This document shows, piece after piece, positions 10,466-23,441 of a stretch of DNA of 64,000 nucleotides. The position numbers were made by a program, and so were the translations under genes. Source of the stretch: Warburgia ugandensis (lineage: Eukaryota > Streptophyta > Magnoliopsida > Canellales > Canellaceae); NCBI GenBank assembly GCA_035236585.1, contig CP141136.1, positions 53,151,136 through 53,215,135 on the forward strand, written 5' to 3'. The notes beneath the pieces are model-generated. The model ran no database searches and had not been told where the DNA came from. It worked only from the letters and a program-made list of their open reading frames with translations. Numbering within the stretch: the stretch's first letter is position 1; each line of letters opens with the position of its first letter.

Positions 10466-12099
10466 ATCATCTCTAATACTAAGGATCTTGAATTAGATTC
10501 TGCTTAATGCAATAGCAGCCAACAAACTGTGATATGCTGTCTAATAAGCATCTAACTCTTACCTCTCATACTGAGACCTAATCAGGAAAGACCTTTGGGA
10601 ACCAACTATGAGATACAAACCATGGAGTGATTGCAGAAGGCTGAAAGCAATCTCGAACTATGTATATGAAAGCATAGCACGTAGGATAAGTTCACCAAGC
10701 CTTGAATGGTTAGCCTCATACACATCAGAAATCTCATCCTAGTATATTATTAGGCAAGTGTTCATACTATTCTCCTAGAAAATCAAGCAGCTGACCACCT
10801 CCCCATGATTGGCCTTATCGTGGACATCCACTTATGTGTGTGGTCATCTATGTTGTGTTAGTAGTAGAGTAACCTATCGATTATCATCAGTTAACTACAC
10901 AAAAAATTAACTAATAATCCTAGTTCTATAACTTAATCATCACAAGCATGCAATAATAATCAACAACAACATATCACAAGTTAAGCAATACATAGCTATA
11001 ACTTCCATTGTGCACAAATCAATACATGTTGAACATATCCATGTTCAAATGAGTGAAAGCCCATACCAATGTCTACCTAGAAATTTTCAAGATGTCACAA
11101 ATGCAGCGACAAAAGTTTTCAAGAATTGATCGTGAAATGTTGGGGCAGATCACACAAACTAAAACTTGTGACTGGATTTAATTAACACAGTTCAGAAGTA
11201 CGCTAAAGTTTGGACCAATTATGCTAGATAACAGTCAAATGACAATATTAGAGCCTGTAAATGAGACCCTATTTCCTAAGCACATACAAATAACCAAAGC
11301 ACTGTTCTGATTCAAGATGCTCGAGATAATTTATGAACTAAACAAGCAGAGACAGGTTTTGAGGGTTTCAACTAACCCAACTAGCACCAAGGTGATTTAA
11401 TTTGGATGTTAAATAAATACAAAGTCGAGGAATTCCTAAGAACTTGCCATCCCTAGTAATAAAGCAGCAAGCTTACTGGTGGTTCTTGTAGTTAGTGGAC
11501 TTGTCTTTAGCAATGATACTATGGTTTTCTTCTCCTAACATCTCCATTATTTACTACAGAGAAATTCTGATAAATAGGTTATCACAACAGCAAATACATT
11601 ATAAATATATACTTGTTCCAAGCATACAAGATAGAATGAGAAATTAAAAGCCTGGCATTTTTCTGCTAAAATTCACAAGTTCTATCATGAACTCCCTAGT
11701 TTGTTCAAGGATCTATCTTAGAGGTTCCATTCACAATTAAGGAAAGGAGGAAATTTTAACATCACACTGTTGAACTTGTCATTTTCATTCTAACAGTCTG
11801 TAATATAGAAAGAGTTCTACTCTCATTTTCTTTTTCTTATAGAACAAGCCCTACAACTATATGCATACTATGTTCCGTGATTAGCTTCATTTTCGTACCT
11901 AGCAGCAATGTCAGAGGGAAACATGCATTAAATCTTTCAAAGAACCAGTTTGATAGTTATCATGCACTCATTTTTTCTTTTCTTTTACATTCAAAAATTT
12001 TAATTATATGAATATCTCAGTGGCCCAAGATAAAGTAGCTTTCTTTTCTAAAAGGTTAAGAATACCTAGCTTCTTTATTAGAATGAATAAGGTCAAAAA

Positions 12100-12157
<58 letters not shown>

Positions 12158-12202
12158 GGCATTAGATAGAACTTCTAAAATAAAACAATAATAATGTCTA
12201 AC
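10466..12202. other. Part of large intron 6 of the glycosyltransferase-like gene
   Basis: AT-rich sequence between the 3' end of the LINE and the donor site of exon 6. I see no coding exon on either strand and no transposon domain. Simple repeats (AT then GA) sit at about 12108-12158, close to exon 6. Confidence 0.5.
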
Positions 12203-15200
12203 CTTGTTCTGGGGAGCTTCTTGCAGATACTTGTACAATAGAGGAAGATCCTTTCTAAATCGGCGTTCAAATGAAGAAGGTGCACTGTGCAGGATATTAA
12301 ACATGTTATATTGTTACAAAAACCTTGAGCAGAAATAGAAGGCTGAGATGGCATACAAATGCACCGAGCAATCTTTAACATCAACAATATCAAAAGGTGG
12401 TCATTCAAGATATGATGACTACTAATAAATAATAAATATTAATAAATGATATATGTTAGATCTCATAAACTAAGCCAGAAATAAGAGCCACTTCATATGA
12501 ACAGTGTTAATCAACCATGCAGGTTAGATTAGTATAAGTCACATCAGAAGGCAAGCTGTTATAAAATATATAGGAAATCCATAATGCAGTAGTTTTGACA
12601 TAAGAGTAAAAAAAATTGATGCAACATATCAGCAGTATCGACGATATGTATTAACCGTATCACTGATACCCCTATAAATTAGAATAGATGTAATTCTCAT
12701 TTTCTCAGAAATAGAGGAATGAACTACATTTCACCAAGTCTCAGGTACATATAATATTTTATGATTTCATATACACCTCAAAACCATGATTGGATAGGTT
12801 TTATTTTATATGATCTACTAGATGTAAACTAAATGTTCAGGAGGATATCAATCATCTTTATGATTGCTTATCAAGTTCATTTTCACTATTTGAATTAGAA
12901 TTGTAAAGCAATAATTTTAACAAAATGAATGATCAAATTGCTACTAAAAAATAGGTAAGAGTTTGTGCAGCTAAGAAATCAAGAAGCTACAACAAACAAG
13001 AGTTAGTCTACACATACATCAAGGTTAGATCTTCCAGAATGAAACTGAGAGAGAGAGAAAGGGAGAAAGAGAGAGAGAGAGTAAACAGGTTCATAGAAAA
13101 TAGGCAATATAATGGAACATATGCAGTCAAAAATGTAGATCTAACTCTATAAAGTAAAAGGACCAGAAAGTCAATACAATGAAGCCGAAAGAAACACATA
13201 CACTGATAGGTCTAGCCTAATATGCATGTTACCAACCAAACAATGCATAATACATACAAGGGGAATGACAAACACACTCCAGGTTTTGCCATTTTCTGCA
13301 AAAATTTATGCCTTACTCAGTCCCAAGTCTCCTCTATCTTTCTTTTAAGATTCGCTTGCCATCTTTTTTTCCTCTCAGACAAAATAAAACCAATGAGAAC
13401 AAGTCTAATGCAATAACATTCCCCATTACTTTAGAGATTCGCTTCAATGAACAGTAATAGAGACACCTAGACTCTGCACTGGTAAGAAGCCAATGTTTCA
13501 GCAGTGGTGAAATAACAAAGATTAAGAGATTTTGATCATAATTTTTCACATTTAGGAATTCAAAATTTTAAGGCAGAGAACAATGTATCAATCAACCAAA
13601 CAGATTCAGGGTTAAGACTAGATTTTCTGTAATCAATATCATTCAGTTAAGACATAGATTTGGATTTCCAGCCCTGCATTCTCACAGTAATTACGCAAAT
13701 ACAGCTTGTAAAAATGGAGCTAACAACAAATAAGCTACCCATGTTTCTATTTTCAATCAAGAAGATATAAATCCAGTTGCTTCATACCAAAACAAAGAGA
13801 ATCAAAACCCTAGTTTCACCTTGCCCCAAAACCATTAGAAACCATATATTACAAACCTATCATATTCCAATAAAATGCCCTAGCCCCAGTCCCTTGTTGA
13901 AACCACAAACATCAATCACTCAACTATAAAAGATCAACAAGGAACGAACCAAGGCCAAGACGTTCCATCCATAGCTGCCACCTCGACACCAGGTGCCACA
14001 TGTAGTTTTTCAAATAAAACCTCACAAGCAACCAAACTCAGCCCAGACTCCCAGAGGCTTTTGGACAATTTCTCTGAACCTTTCTGCATTGAAAAGTCCG
14101 CTCTGGAAGGTAAAACATTGGTCACTCAGCTTGCAATTCCCAATTGAGTTGCCATTCCCTTAACGAAGCCAGCTCTGGGAATAGAAGCAGGAACCCACGT
14201 GAAGTGGAACATTTGTATGAGTTCTACTAGGACCGGGGGAAAGTAAAAGATTGGGGTTTAGGAGGCGGAATTTACAGTTTTCTCATTCCCACTGAATCCA
14301 GAAGAAGAGATGGAGCAAGGATTGCCAAACTAAGTAAAGGTGCTGCACTTTTGGGTTGCAAATTCTAGCCCCATTAAAAGCTGATGTTCTTATCCATGAG
14401 GGAAGCAGTGACAGCTCTCCTTCCCCTCAGGACAGTCATGACAACTGAATGTTTCACCAGTTTGGATGACCAAGCAAGAGAGAGAGAGAGAGAGAGAGAG
14501 TTAGAATTTACTAGACATACAACTAATTATTATCCACATTCTACACCAGTAAAATTCTGCCAAAGCCAAATGAGTCTTTGCCCTATTGTTGGTAGGGCGT
14601 GCAGATATCATTGAGTTAAATTTATTAACAAAATGTGTTATTACTTCTAAATCCAGCCAAAAGGCTCAGGGCATTGAATATGACACAATATGGAACCCCC
14701 TATCAGTTGATATGCATAGCATGTCTCTGGTAGGAATAGGTTAAGAACTGAAACACATCATATACTTTGAGAGCCACATGCGGACCAGGTCCCTATCAAA
14801 TGATATCCTACCAATACCAACATGTAGTGACTGATGAAAACAAGCACAGCATGTCAATGTTGTTACTCATTATTCTTACAAAAGTCTAATCCCAATACCC
14901 TTTAATGAGTTTCACTTTTCGGACCATCTACAGATGAGGAGTGAGATTATGGGAGACAAAATCACATGAACTTCAGCTTGGTTGAAACATGAAAGAAATC
15001 TTTTACAATCATGGAAAGTCACTGGACCAGATTCTAAACCTTACAATAAGCTCTATGACAAGAAGAACAAAAACAAGCCACCCGTGAGAACTGGTGTAGT
15101 TAGTGTATGATGCCCTTTTCTGCATAAACAAACAATCAAAAGACAGATGGACCAAACTTACAAGGAAAGAAATGAATTCCTTATGTAAGAATCTTAACTG

Positions 15201-17799
15201 TGAAATTGTTCACACACAAGAAAGAATAGTACTGGCTGCAAACAGGGTGTTCAAATTGAAAGAGAAGCTAGAAGGAATTGACGACAGGAGGTGGCCTCAT
15301 GGCAAAGTTTCGAGAACTATGAACCATCCAACCTGTTGTCTAAGACCACCATTTTATGGTTGGCCATGGTATTAGCTTATACTTTGGCCACTGGCTACTC
15401 TCTTAGCCAAATGGATATTAAAATTTTCTTTCTACACAGATCACTGGAAGAGGAAGTATTTATGGAGCAAACTGAAAAGTTTGAAGCTTCAGGCTCATGT
15501 GACACCTCGAACATGGCACAGTAGGTTACAATAGGCTCTTAAAGAAAGGGATGAGAAAAGCTATCAAGATCCCCGTTATCAAAAGCACCCATGCACTTCG
15601 TTTGATAACTCTTAGAACTACATGTATGTTATCGTAAGTGTATTATAGTTTCCAGAATTTGCATGGTTGATAAATACGACTCTTAGAACTATATGTATTT
15701 ATTTTTTGCACAACTACAACTGCTGAAAGGAAATAGAAGTACTAGACCAATCGCTGTTAATGCATACCAGTTTGCTTTCAATTTCTTTTTTTTTCTCAGA
15801 ACTCACAGACTAACAGGAAAACACATTGAAACTCAACCCTTTCTCAGAATTTAAATTCTTGAGCAAGTATCCAGAAACTTTATAGCAACAAGCTAGGAAG
15901 AAGGCAATTTTGGTTTTTTAAGGTTTTTAGTAGATCTGTTCCCAAAAGTATGGTTTTGACGACTTATATGCTACTTCTCAGTAGTTTATGATGCCTTCGT
16001 ATGCTATTGATGAAGCTTTTAGTCTTGCCCCAGCTCAATCCAATGGGATGAGGACTGAATCTTGACGGAAGAAGACAGAGGACTGTCTCATACTTTTCCG
16101 AAATCATTGAAGAGAACTACTTTATTATAATGTTTCATACTGTTAGGATGTCTTTCTATGCACATGTGAAAGCAGAGACGGTTTCATATGCTTTACATTA
16201 GTACAACATACTACATCTATTTATATAAAACACAGACATACATATACAAACAGCAGAATCTTGCGAGAGAACATCCATGAATGCATAGGCAAGAAGACAC
16301 AACAAGAATCAAAGAAACATATTGCTTCTTAAATTTACCTGTAGGGGAAAACGTAAGGAGCAGCTACAACACACCGAATCCTAAACAGTTCAGCAAGATT
16401 CCACCCTTCCTGGTTCACAATGCTAAGAAACTCAGTTTTGCACCTACAGTAAATAGAAGTTAAGGTATATGACATTGATAACTTGCCAAATTCAGCATGA
16501 GGCAGTTTTCAAAGGAATACAGGAACTTCTAGTGAATGCTTAGATAACTGAAAGAGTATAACTACCAAGCAAGGTACTTGTTTACTTAAGACCAAGCAAT
16601 GAATGCCAGAGGTATTTTCCTGTGGTACTTGTATTCCTCCAACTAGTATAAGAAATCTTGATACGCCACTGAGAATTTCTCTTAGTTTGCATTTTACAAA
16701 TTTTAAGTGTGTAGGATGGTAGACAACGGGGCACTCGTTGATTTGTCTTGATATCTAACGAAAGCAAGTGCCTTTCCCCTTAGCATATTTCCGATTAAAC
16801 ACAGACCTTGAGCACCATTGACAATTTAGAAAACTACAGAGAGCAATTGAGCAGCCCAAGAGCATGGCTCACTTATGCAAGTGGAAAAAGAAGCAGAAGT
16901 TTTCAACTGAATAGAAGATATAAAAAAATGAAAAACGGATTCCAGGCCACTGATGCTAAATGTCATTCGATTTTGAGGGGAAAAAAAAAGCAACAAAGCA
17001 GATCTAACAAACTTGTCAAGCCTTTCCCAGTAAACAACATAAGAAAGTTTATTGCATAATACCAAGGCGAAAAAGTTTATCACAATAAAATCGCCTTCCA
17101 TGCTTGGCCCTTCTCCAAAAATCTTTTGCATCGCAGATAAGCAACCTTGTCTATGCTCTCTCTCAATATTTCTTTTCTGCAGAGAAAATGAGACCCCCAT
17201 AGGGTCTGACGAAAATAAAGAGATTGCTGTCAGAGTGTTGCTTACTTAAAAAGACCTGCTGCAACAAGACAAGTACTATCCAAATAAACAATGCAACAAA
17301 ACAAACTAGCAAGCTTAAACCAAGATAGTGATTTGACCTGAGCTATCATGATCATGCTGGATAGAGAGAACAGGAGGTGACAAAACCGGAATTAACGAGA
17401 CATGTTTTGCTGCCAAATGTTCGCTTAAATTCTGCAACACGGGAAAGGGTGTAAAGAGTTGAATCATTCAATGGAAAATTTAGTCAAAAAGACAGCAGCC
17501 TTTGTATCTAGAGACAGGTCAAGGCAAACCTCATGAGCCGCATGGGTGACCAGAACCACACGGTACTGCAGCTGGTCGCATGCAAGAGCTGCAGCAATGG
17601 CCTGGCAGTAACGATCAAGTACTGATTAAATCTCTAAGGAACTTCCACACACCAAATTAGCCATACATAAGCAGGAAAATTAAGGGTTAACTCTACAATA
17701 AACAGAGAAAGCAAACCACGGGCGAAGATATTAAGTAATGAATTAGAGTTTGTTTATCGTCCGACATTGATTGAAGCAAGTAGAAAAAGAAAGAAATGG

Positions 17800-17835
<36 letters not shown>

Positions 17836-17913
17836 GAAAACTACGGCAATGGGATAAACGTCGCCTTTGGTTCCGAAAGCCATGAAAACAGCTCGGGGTC
17901 TATTACTGGCCAT
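12203..17913 (-). CDS. Sterol-glucosyltransferase-like (GT28/UGT superfamily) protein, exons 1-6, 3' part missing
   Basis: The ATG is at 17913 in the good context GCCATGGCC. Exons on the minus strand are 17913-17845, 17601-17530, 17431-17338, 17205-17063, 16409-16339 and 12284-12203. All introns are GT..AG with compatible phases, giving about 177 codons without a stop. Diagnostic blocks are RAVFMAFGTKGDVYPIA, which is the GT28-type N-terminal glycine motif; VVLVTHAAHE; EGPSMEGDFIVINFFAL; GWNLAELFRIRCVVAAPYVF; and SAPSSFERRFRKDLPLLYK. They resemble the uncharacterised plant UDP-glycosyltransferase family that includes (from memory) Arabidopsis At5g24750, about 500 residues long. The C-terminal UDP-sugar-binding half was not found, so it lies beyond the left edge or is lost. 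Intron 5 is 4.05 kb and intron 6 exceeds 12 kb. The acceptor is unidentified. A TATA-like ATATATA lies near 18149 on the minus strand. Confidence 0.85.
12285..16338 (-). other. Intron 5 (4.05 kb) of the glycosyltransferase-like gene
   Basis: The intron is bounded by a GT donor at 16338-16337 and an AG acceptor at 12286-12285. It contains a degraded copia reverse-transcriptase fragment at 15103-15520 in opposite orientation to the gene and short GA tracts near 13047 and 14480. No other coding potential is seen. Confidence 0.8.
15103..15520 (+). pseudogene. Ty1/copia reverse-transcriptase fragment
   Basis: The frame starting near 15103 reads DRWTKLTRKEMNSLCKN and RVFKLKEKLEGIDD, matching the copia RT segment that normally reads W..A...E...L..N and KWVFKLK...G. 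A shifted frame from 15330 continues with LSQMDIKIFFLHRSLEEEVF, matching the LDVKTAFLHG.LEEE.. block with its catalytic aspartate. Frameshifts separate the parts and the rest of the element is absent. It is a relic inside intron 5 of the minus-strand gene. Confidence 0.85.
17803..17832. repeat. (GA)n tract just inside intron 1 of the glycosyltransferase-like gene
   Basis: A GA run on the + strand that reads as (CT)n on the transcribed strand. It starts about 12 bp downstream of the intron 1 donor (GTAGTTTTCTTA). Confidence 0.9.
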
Positions 17914-19660
17914 GGCGTCCCCTCGCAAGAGCCTTCTTCCACCGGGTCTGCGGAACTACTCGTGGAGGCACGCAGGGTCTGGCTGGAATTCTCATATACG
18001 GTCCGATGCGCGACTTCCATCTGAAAAAATACACCATCAGTGGGCCACTCTTTTCAACAATCGAAACTGTTTCTTTACATTTTCCAATTTCCATGCTGTG
18101 ATTAGCCATGCTGCAAGATTGAACAGTACGAATAGTTGGAAGATAAAATATATAACGGCTTGTATTTCCCAGCAATAGCCAACTGAATCGAACATTACAT
18201 CGTCATCTAACGTGGAAGAATTTTTATATGAAAATGGAAAGAAAGTTCTACCACATGAATGGTTTAAATAATTGAAAATAGCGAGGCCAATATTTGGCCC
18301 ACTGTAGTTTTCCAAGTTACGATTGTTCATGCACCGTATAAAAACTCGTTTAAATGAGCTTTTGTTTTGGGCACTTGGAGGGCTAAAAATCATTATTCTT
18401 ATGTGAGGAAGTAGATTTTCGGAAAGTGGAATTCTAATCTGACCAGAATGGAAGGTGTAATCTACTGGCCACATTTTATGGAGCTAACCTTGGCATGATG
18501 GCAATCTTTCATCTGATTCTTCCAACTCTAATTTTTTTATGGATAAAAAATTTATCTGGTACATATGGTTCTAGCTTTTAAGAAATTGTGAGTTGTTTAT
18601 AAAGTTTATAAGCCGTCTGATTTCTAAGAACACTTTGCCAAATGATTTTTAGATGTTCTAAAAGGAATTACCCTTAATAGCAAAGGATCTTGCAGATGTA
18701 AATCCCATTGGTAGATTTCTAATAGTTCAAAAGTTGTTAACAATAAAAAAGAAAGAAAAAAAGCTCAAAAAGTGTGTGAATTGGTTGCTTCTAGCATTGA
18801 AATTTTATACTTTCAATTTCAATCACAAAATATGGGCAGGTTGGAAACTTTCTAAATAACCATCACAATTCAACTACTAAAAGCATGTTTTTTAGGTGGT
18901 ACCAATCTTGCAATCCCTTATGATCAGTTGTTTAAGATATATCAAAAGCACAGCAGTCAAAATCAAATCATCCAAAAGGTTCAAACCCCCCCCCTGTAAA
19001 GGCAATAGCAGAAGGAATGATCATGATTCATCACTGCAATCAACATAAGTAGCTATTAGAAGATATTGGATAAGATCCCCCTCTTGCAAACACATCAACT
19101 GCATCCGAGCCCCTAAGCCAGGACTCAAAGCAAGATAGTAAGGACAAGAAAACTAGGGCACTATTTCAAGGATTATCCTGCATCACCAACAGAAGATAGG
19201 AAGAATTAGATTGAGGCTGCGACTTCCTTGATTCCCAATAGAGTGCCTACCACACCCAAACCCGGTAATATGAACTAATGCAAGAGCATCAAATTGCATT
19301 GAAAAGCCCCTTCATGCAAATGTGAGGGGGTTTTATAAGAGTAGGGTCTATTTTACATTTCTTTGAAACTCATTTTGTGCCCATGTAATTAGTAAGTTGA
19401 GGCTGGGAAAGAAGAAATGGTTAGGGCTTTTCTCTGTTGGTTTAATGCCTCCAAACTCTTTAGATGTCCAAGAAAGTTTACTAACACAAACAAAATTTAG
19501 TCACAAGCATTTAAGACTCGGAACAAATGCTAATATGAATCAGAACAAATAGATGGAGGATAGTGGAGAAGGGGAGCCTAGTCAGTTAAGAAACTTTACT
19601 TGTCATAATCTTAAAATTTTTATAATTTAATGGATTCGAGCTGAAAGAATGTGTCAATTA
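17914..19660. other. Upstream region of the glycosyltransferase-like gene, otherwise no gene
   Basis: The first few hundred bases should hold the minus-strand promoter. A TATA-like ATATATA lies around 18149-18154, about 235 bp upstream of the ATG. Beyond about 18500 I see AT-rich unassigned sequence with no open coding region or repeat I can name. Confidence 0.4.
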
Positions 19661-19664
19661 ATCT

Positions 19665-20760
19665 AAATATATTGTCTTGGAGGCTATTGTGCTACCCGGT
19701 TGGGGAAGGAATTGTTACTCTAAAATACATCTTGATAGCATAAGACATGAATGGGCCAAGTATGTAATGCATTTTAATTTGAACACTTATTATACTAATT
19801 AGAACAATGTAAATTTTCTTATTGATTAATATAAAATAAAACTTCTTCATTTATATGGACGTCTCTTCTATTTTTCATTAATTTGCTTGGAGTGTGTGTG
19901 TGTGTGTGTGGGCGTGCATGCGTGTGTGTGTGTGTGTGTGTGTGTGTAGTTCATTTATTTTAATTAGGGAATGAATGAGGGAATGTTGGAGTGTATAAGT
20001 AAATGGTATGTATGGATAAGTGTGGGTGTAAGTACTTGTGAAGGTTTTTTTCATATCTTTGAATTTTTTATGTTGGAACTGAATGTGCATAGATGAATGT
20101 GGATGTTGTAGTGAATGTAGATGTTGTTGCTTCTTTGTCCAAGTCTTTTGAATATTGTAGGAAGATTATATACTGTCATTGAATGTGCCAAAAGATTGTT
20201 ATAGCATGTTATATAGTTAGGTTTTACATAAATGTGATTGATCTTGAATGTGGAAGTGAATGCGTATTCTTTTTTCATATCTTCAAAGATTGCATAAAGA
20301 CTATAATAGCAGTAGTTCATTGAATATGTAGGAAGATTGTACTAGTAATTTAACATTGTTGTAAACATATATATATATATATATATATTGAGCAAAAATG
20401 TTCTCTTTTAAGAGGGTTTTAAAGACGGTTTAGCAAAACCGTCTTTAAATGCAAAAACTTGAGGACAATTTTAAAAGACCATGTTTAAAATTACAAACAT
20501 TTAAAGTCAATTTTTAATTGTATTTAGATGCACGATTTCAAGACAATTCTGAACTGCCTTTAAAAGTACAAATACTTAAAGACAATTTCACTGAACCATC
20601 TTTCAGAGTTTGTACTTCTAAAGAATATTCAAACCTCTCATCTTTTTCAAGCAATCTTCGAAGATGGCTTGATAGAAGATGGTTTTGGAACCATCTTCGA
20701 TATATGTTTCTATTGTCTTTAAAACCCTTTGGTGCAATACTATAAAACACAAATAGATTT
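19665..20760 (+). mobile_element. CACTA-derived fragment (3' portion), + orientation
   Basis: This segment aligns base by base, by eye, with the reverse complement of 57300-58060, part of CACTA copy 2. Shared blocks include GAATGAGGGAATGTTGG, AGTGTATAAGTAAATGG and an ATGTGGATGTT series. At 20400-20700 it has subterminal-type repeats built on AAGACGGTTT / AAACCGTCTT and AAGATGG..CCATCTT. No coding domain is present. It lies in opposite orientation to the two larger CACTA copies. A GT microsatellite (19893-19947) and an AT tract (20369-20388) interrupt it. Confidence 0.65.
19893..19947. repeat. (GT)n microsatellite with interruption
   Basis: A GT dinucleotide run interrupted by GGGCGTGCATGC in the middle. 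It is absent from the homologous position in the CACTA copy near 57.85 kb. Confidence 0.9.
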
Positions 20761-21223
20761 TTTTATCAAAACCCTCTTAGGCTAATTTCTGGTGACCTAC
20801 AAGGAGTTTGGTCTTAGGACTTGGTTGGTCATTGTTGGATAAGGGGATTACAATCATTGTCCATCCAAATCTCGATGGAAAACTGAGAAAAATCTCTACT
20901 AGGTCACTCATAGTAATAGAGAAAGGGCATCAACGTTGATCTTTAATGAGTGTACAATTTTGTATAAAAAGTCCCATATTAGTAGCCCATGTGTTATAAA
21001 ATATAGTGTTATTTCTAGGTTTTATTTGAAATTTTGTAAAGCATGCATTGTTTACCTAATAATTCAAATGTTTGATATTTTGTAGGTTCAAAAAGTAATC
21101 TATAGTAAATATGTGAATCATCATAATTTTTTAGGATTTATTTTTTATTTTTTACTATTGTAAGAAGTGAGAAGATGATCTAATGACCTATATTGTGCTT
21201 CACAGAGTTTTTCGAGGAGGTGC

Positions 21224-23262
21224 AAGTGTGGAGCCCCCAAAAGAAATTGGAAGAAAGAAAAGGTGATTAAAATGATCTATGCAAAAAATCATGCATTTCT
21301 ATTACTTTGCATGAGAATTGGAGTCATACATGAGGTTTCCTAATCCAATTAGGAAACATAAGAAAGCCAAGCTACTCAAGCCTTAAAGCTACTTAATCCT
21401 TCAAGGAATGGGCCATCAAGCCATGGATGAATGCCACACAGAGCTACACAATTAGAGCATCAAAAAAAGCAATTATCCTATGTTAAAAGTATGAAAATCC
21501 CCTTTCCTAAATTAGTAACGAGCCAGTCATGCACTTTCTTACCTCTCTTTTTTATGTCATCCTTGCTTACATCATCTTCCACCTAACATATCACATTCAA
21601 AACCCTAGAACTAGATCTCCTTTCCTCCTTGATTCAACCTTTCTAAAGTTAGAAACCCATCCATCTATAAATACCCCATGGCTCCCATGTTTTTAACTAA
21701 GTAAGGGTTGGGTGAGACATCCTTAAATGTAGCTCTCCTTTGAGCTAGACTTTGGGATTTCTTTTAAGCACTTTTTCCTTTGAATTTCTATTTATTTCTT
21801 TAGTTATTTGCTCTCCAGTTCAAATTAGTAGTTTGCTTTCAATGTTTTAGTTTCATTGTCTTAGTTTTTCATGTTTTTCTTTCTAATTCCACACTCATCT
21901 TTCTACTTAACTTTCCCTCTTTTCTTTACTTCACTTTCAATAGTTTTTCTTACTCATTCCCTCAAGATTCAAGTTAATCCTTCTCTGGTAGTGATAGCCA
22001 ATAGAATAAATAGCTTGCAACCTTTCTTTCCCCATTAAGAATTTCATGTCCTTCAATTCCACTTAGCTTTAGGTGTTTTTTTATCCTTAGTCAGTTCATC
22101 ATCCCAGCCATCTTTTCTCTTGAATTCCTTTCTGGGTTTTCTTTGCTTGTCATCATACTTGAGATTTAGTTTTTGTTGTTGTTTGAATTAGGTTTTAGGG
22201 CTTAGTTCCTGCATAATTTTTAGCTTTTCAACATATTTTATGCACAAAATTTTGATGTATTTTGGTATTGATTCAATGAATTTCTTTGAAAATTCTTATT
22301 ATGGAATGTTTCTATCACTAAAGTACTTTAAATTTGGTTGTTATCTTGCATAATTTTTTTTGTCTCAACAGCTTTCTTATGCTTGATTTTGGTTAAAGTT
22401 CTTAAGTTCTCAAAATCTAAAAGTTTTTCTACTTAACTTTATGCTTTGTTTCCAACCATCAAAACACTTTATTTTCTTGAATCCTTAGGGACACATTTAG
22501 ATTTTTAGGGTTTATATTAAGTTCATAGCTTAGGTTCCATATTTGTTTGCATTTAGATAGTCAAATCTGATCACTTTTGCACCTATGAACCATGTGCATA
22601 GTCCATGGATCATGCGCGTGGTACATATGATGATTCACCTTTGATTCTTGCTTAATTTAGTTTTAACAGTAATTAATTCATTATTTGGATCATAGTTTAG
22701 GTTTACAATGTTTCCTTTTTTATTATTGAAAAGTTTCATCTTTAGAAAGTTTTCGGATTAGAAAGTGTTAAATTTAGAAAGTCTTCTTAATTGTAGTTTC
22801 CATTCACATGCACATTTCTAATTTCTTATTAAAGTTAGTTAGATCTCATTGATTACCTATTTTTACATGTTAATTTAGTTTTAGAAAGTTCCATTTTTAG
22901 AAAGTTTCAAATTTTAGTTTAGGAAAGTTTCCATTTTAGTAGTTTTCTTAAGTTAATTACTTAATTTAATTCATGCTTGTTCTGTATTAGTTTCTTTTGT
23001 TAAATGTATTTTAGTTAGGTTTGCTTAGTTTTAGTATTGCTAAGTTTCCTTTAATCCTAGTTGTTAATTTCATGCAAGTCTCTCTTTTATACACTTCTAA
23101 TTTCCTAATTCAATCAAAATAATCTCTCTTTGGCTGAAGTTAAGTGATTTAAATAAGATCCATCCAACATACAAATTTGTGAGATTCCTCATGAGTTAAA
23201 CCTCTCTCATGTGTTAATACTACATTGGTTCGTGCACTTGCGGGTAATATTAAAGATACACC
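21224..23262 (+). mobile_element. LTR-like repeat related to the 1.9-kb TG..CA family (borders approximate)
   Basis: The right end has GGTTCGTGCACTTGCGGGTAA, the same terminal signature as copies A and B (GCCCGTGCACTTGCGG). The interior has a promoter-like arrangement: CTATAAATACCCC at about 21665 followed by a pyrimidine-rich stretch. There is no coding region. The left border near GTGTGGAGCCCCC is a guess and no target duplication was found. It may be a solo LTR of a related family. Confidence 0.45.
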
Positions 23263-23346
23263 AATCTTCATAGTCACTGGCAAGAGACAAGGGAGAGAGA
23301 GACAGATGCCTCTGCATTAGTTCTATTTTGTCAGCTAAATCTCAAC

Positions 23347-23351
<5 letters not shown>

Positions 23352-23439
<88 letters not shown>
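23352..23439. repeat. (GA)44 microsatellite at the edge of CACTA copy 1
   Basis: A perfect GA run of 88 bp. The corresponding place in copy 2 (about 58590-58620) holds a short, interrupted GA-rich stretch followed by the same GGCTATGG-type sequence. The tract therefore seems to have expanded within the element. Confidence 0.93.

Positions 23440-23441
<2 letters not shown>

Noticed and set aside
10801..10845. A minus-strand segment reading Lys-Trp-Met..Pro as the missing exon 7 of the glycosyltransferase gene
   Set aside because: Only a few residues coincide with the expected His-Trp-Met-Trp-Pro block, and no splice sites or extended similarity support it.
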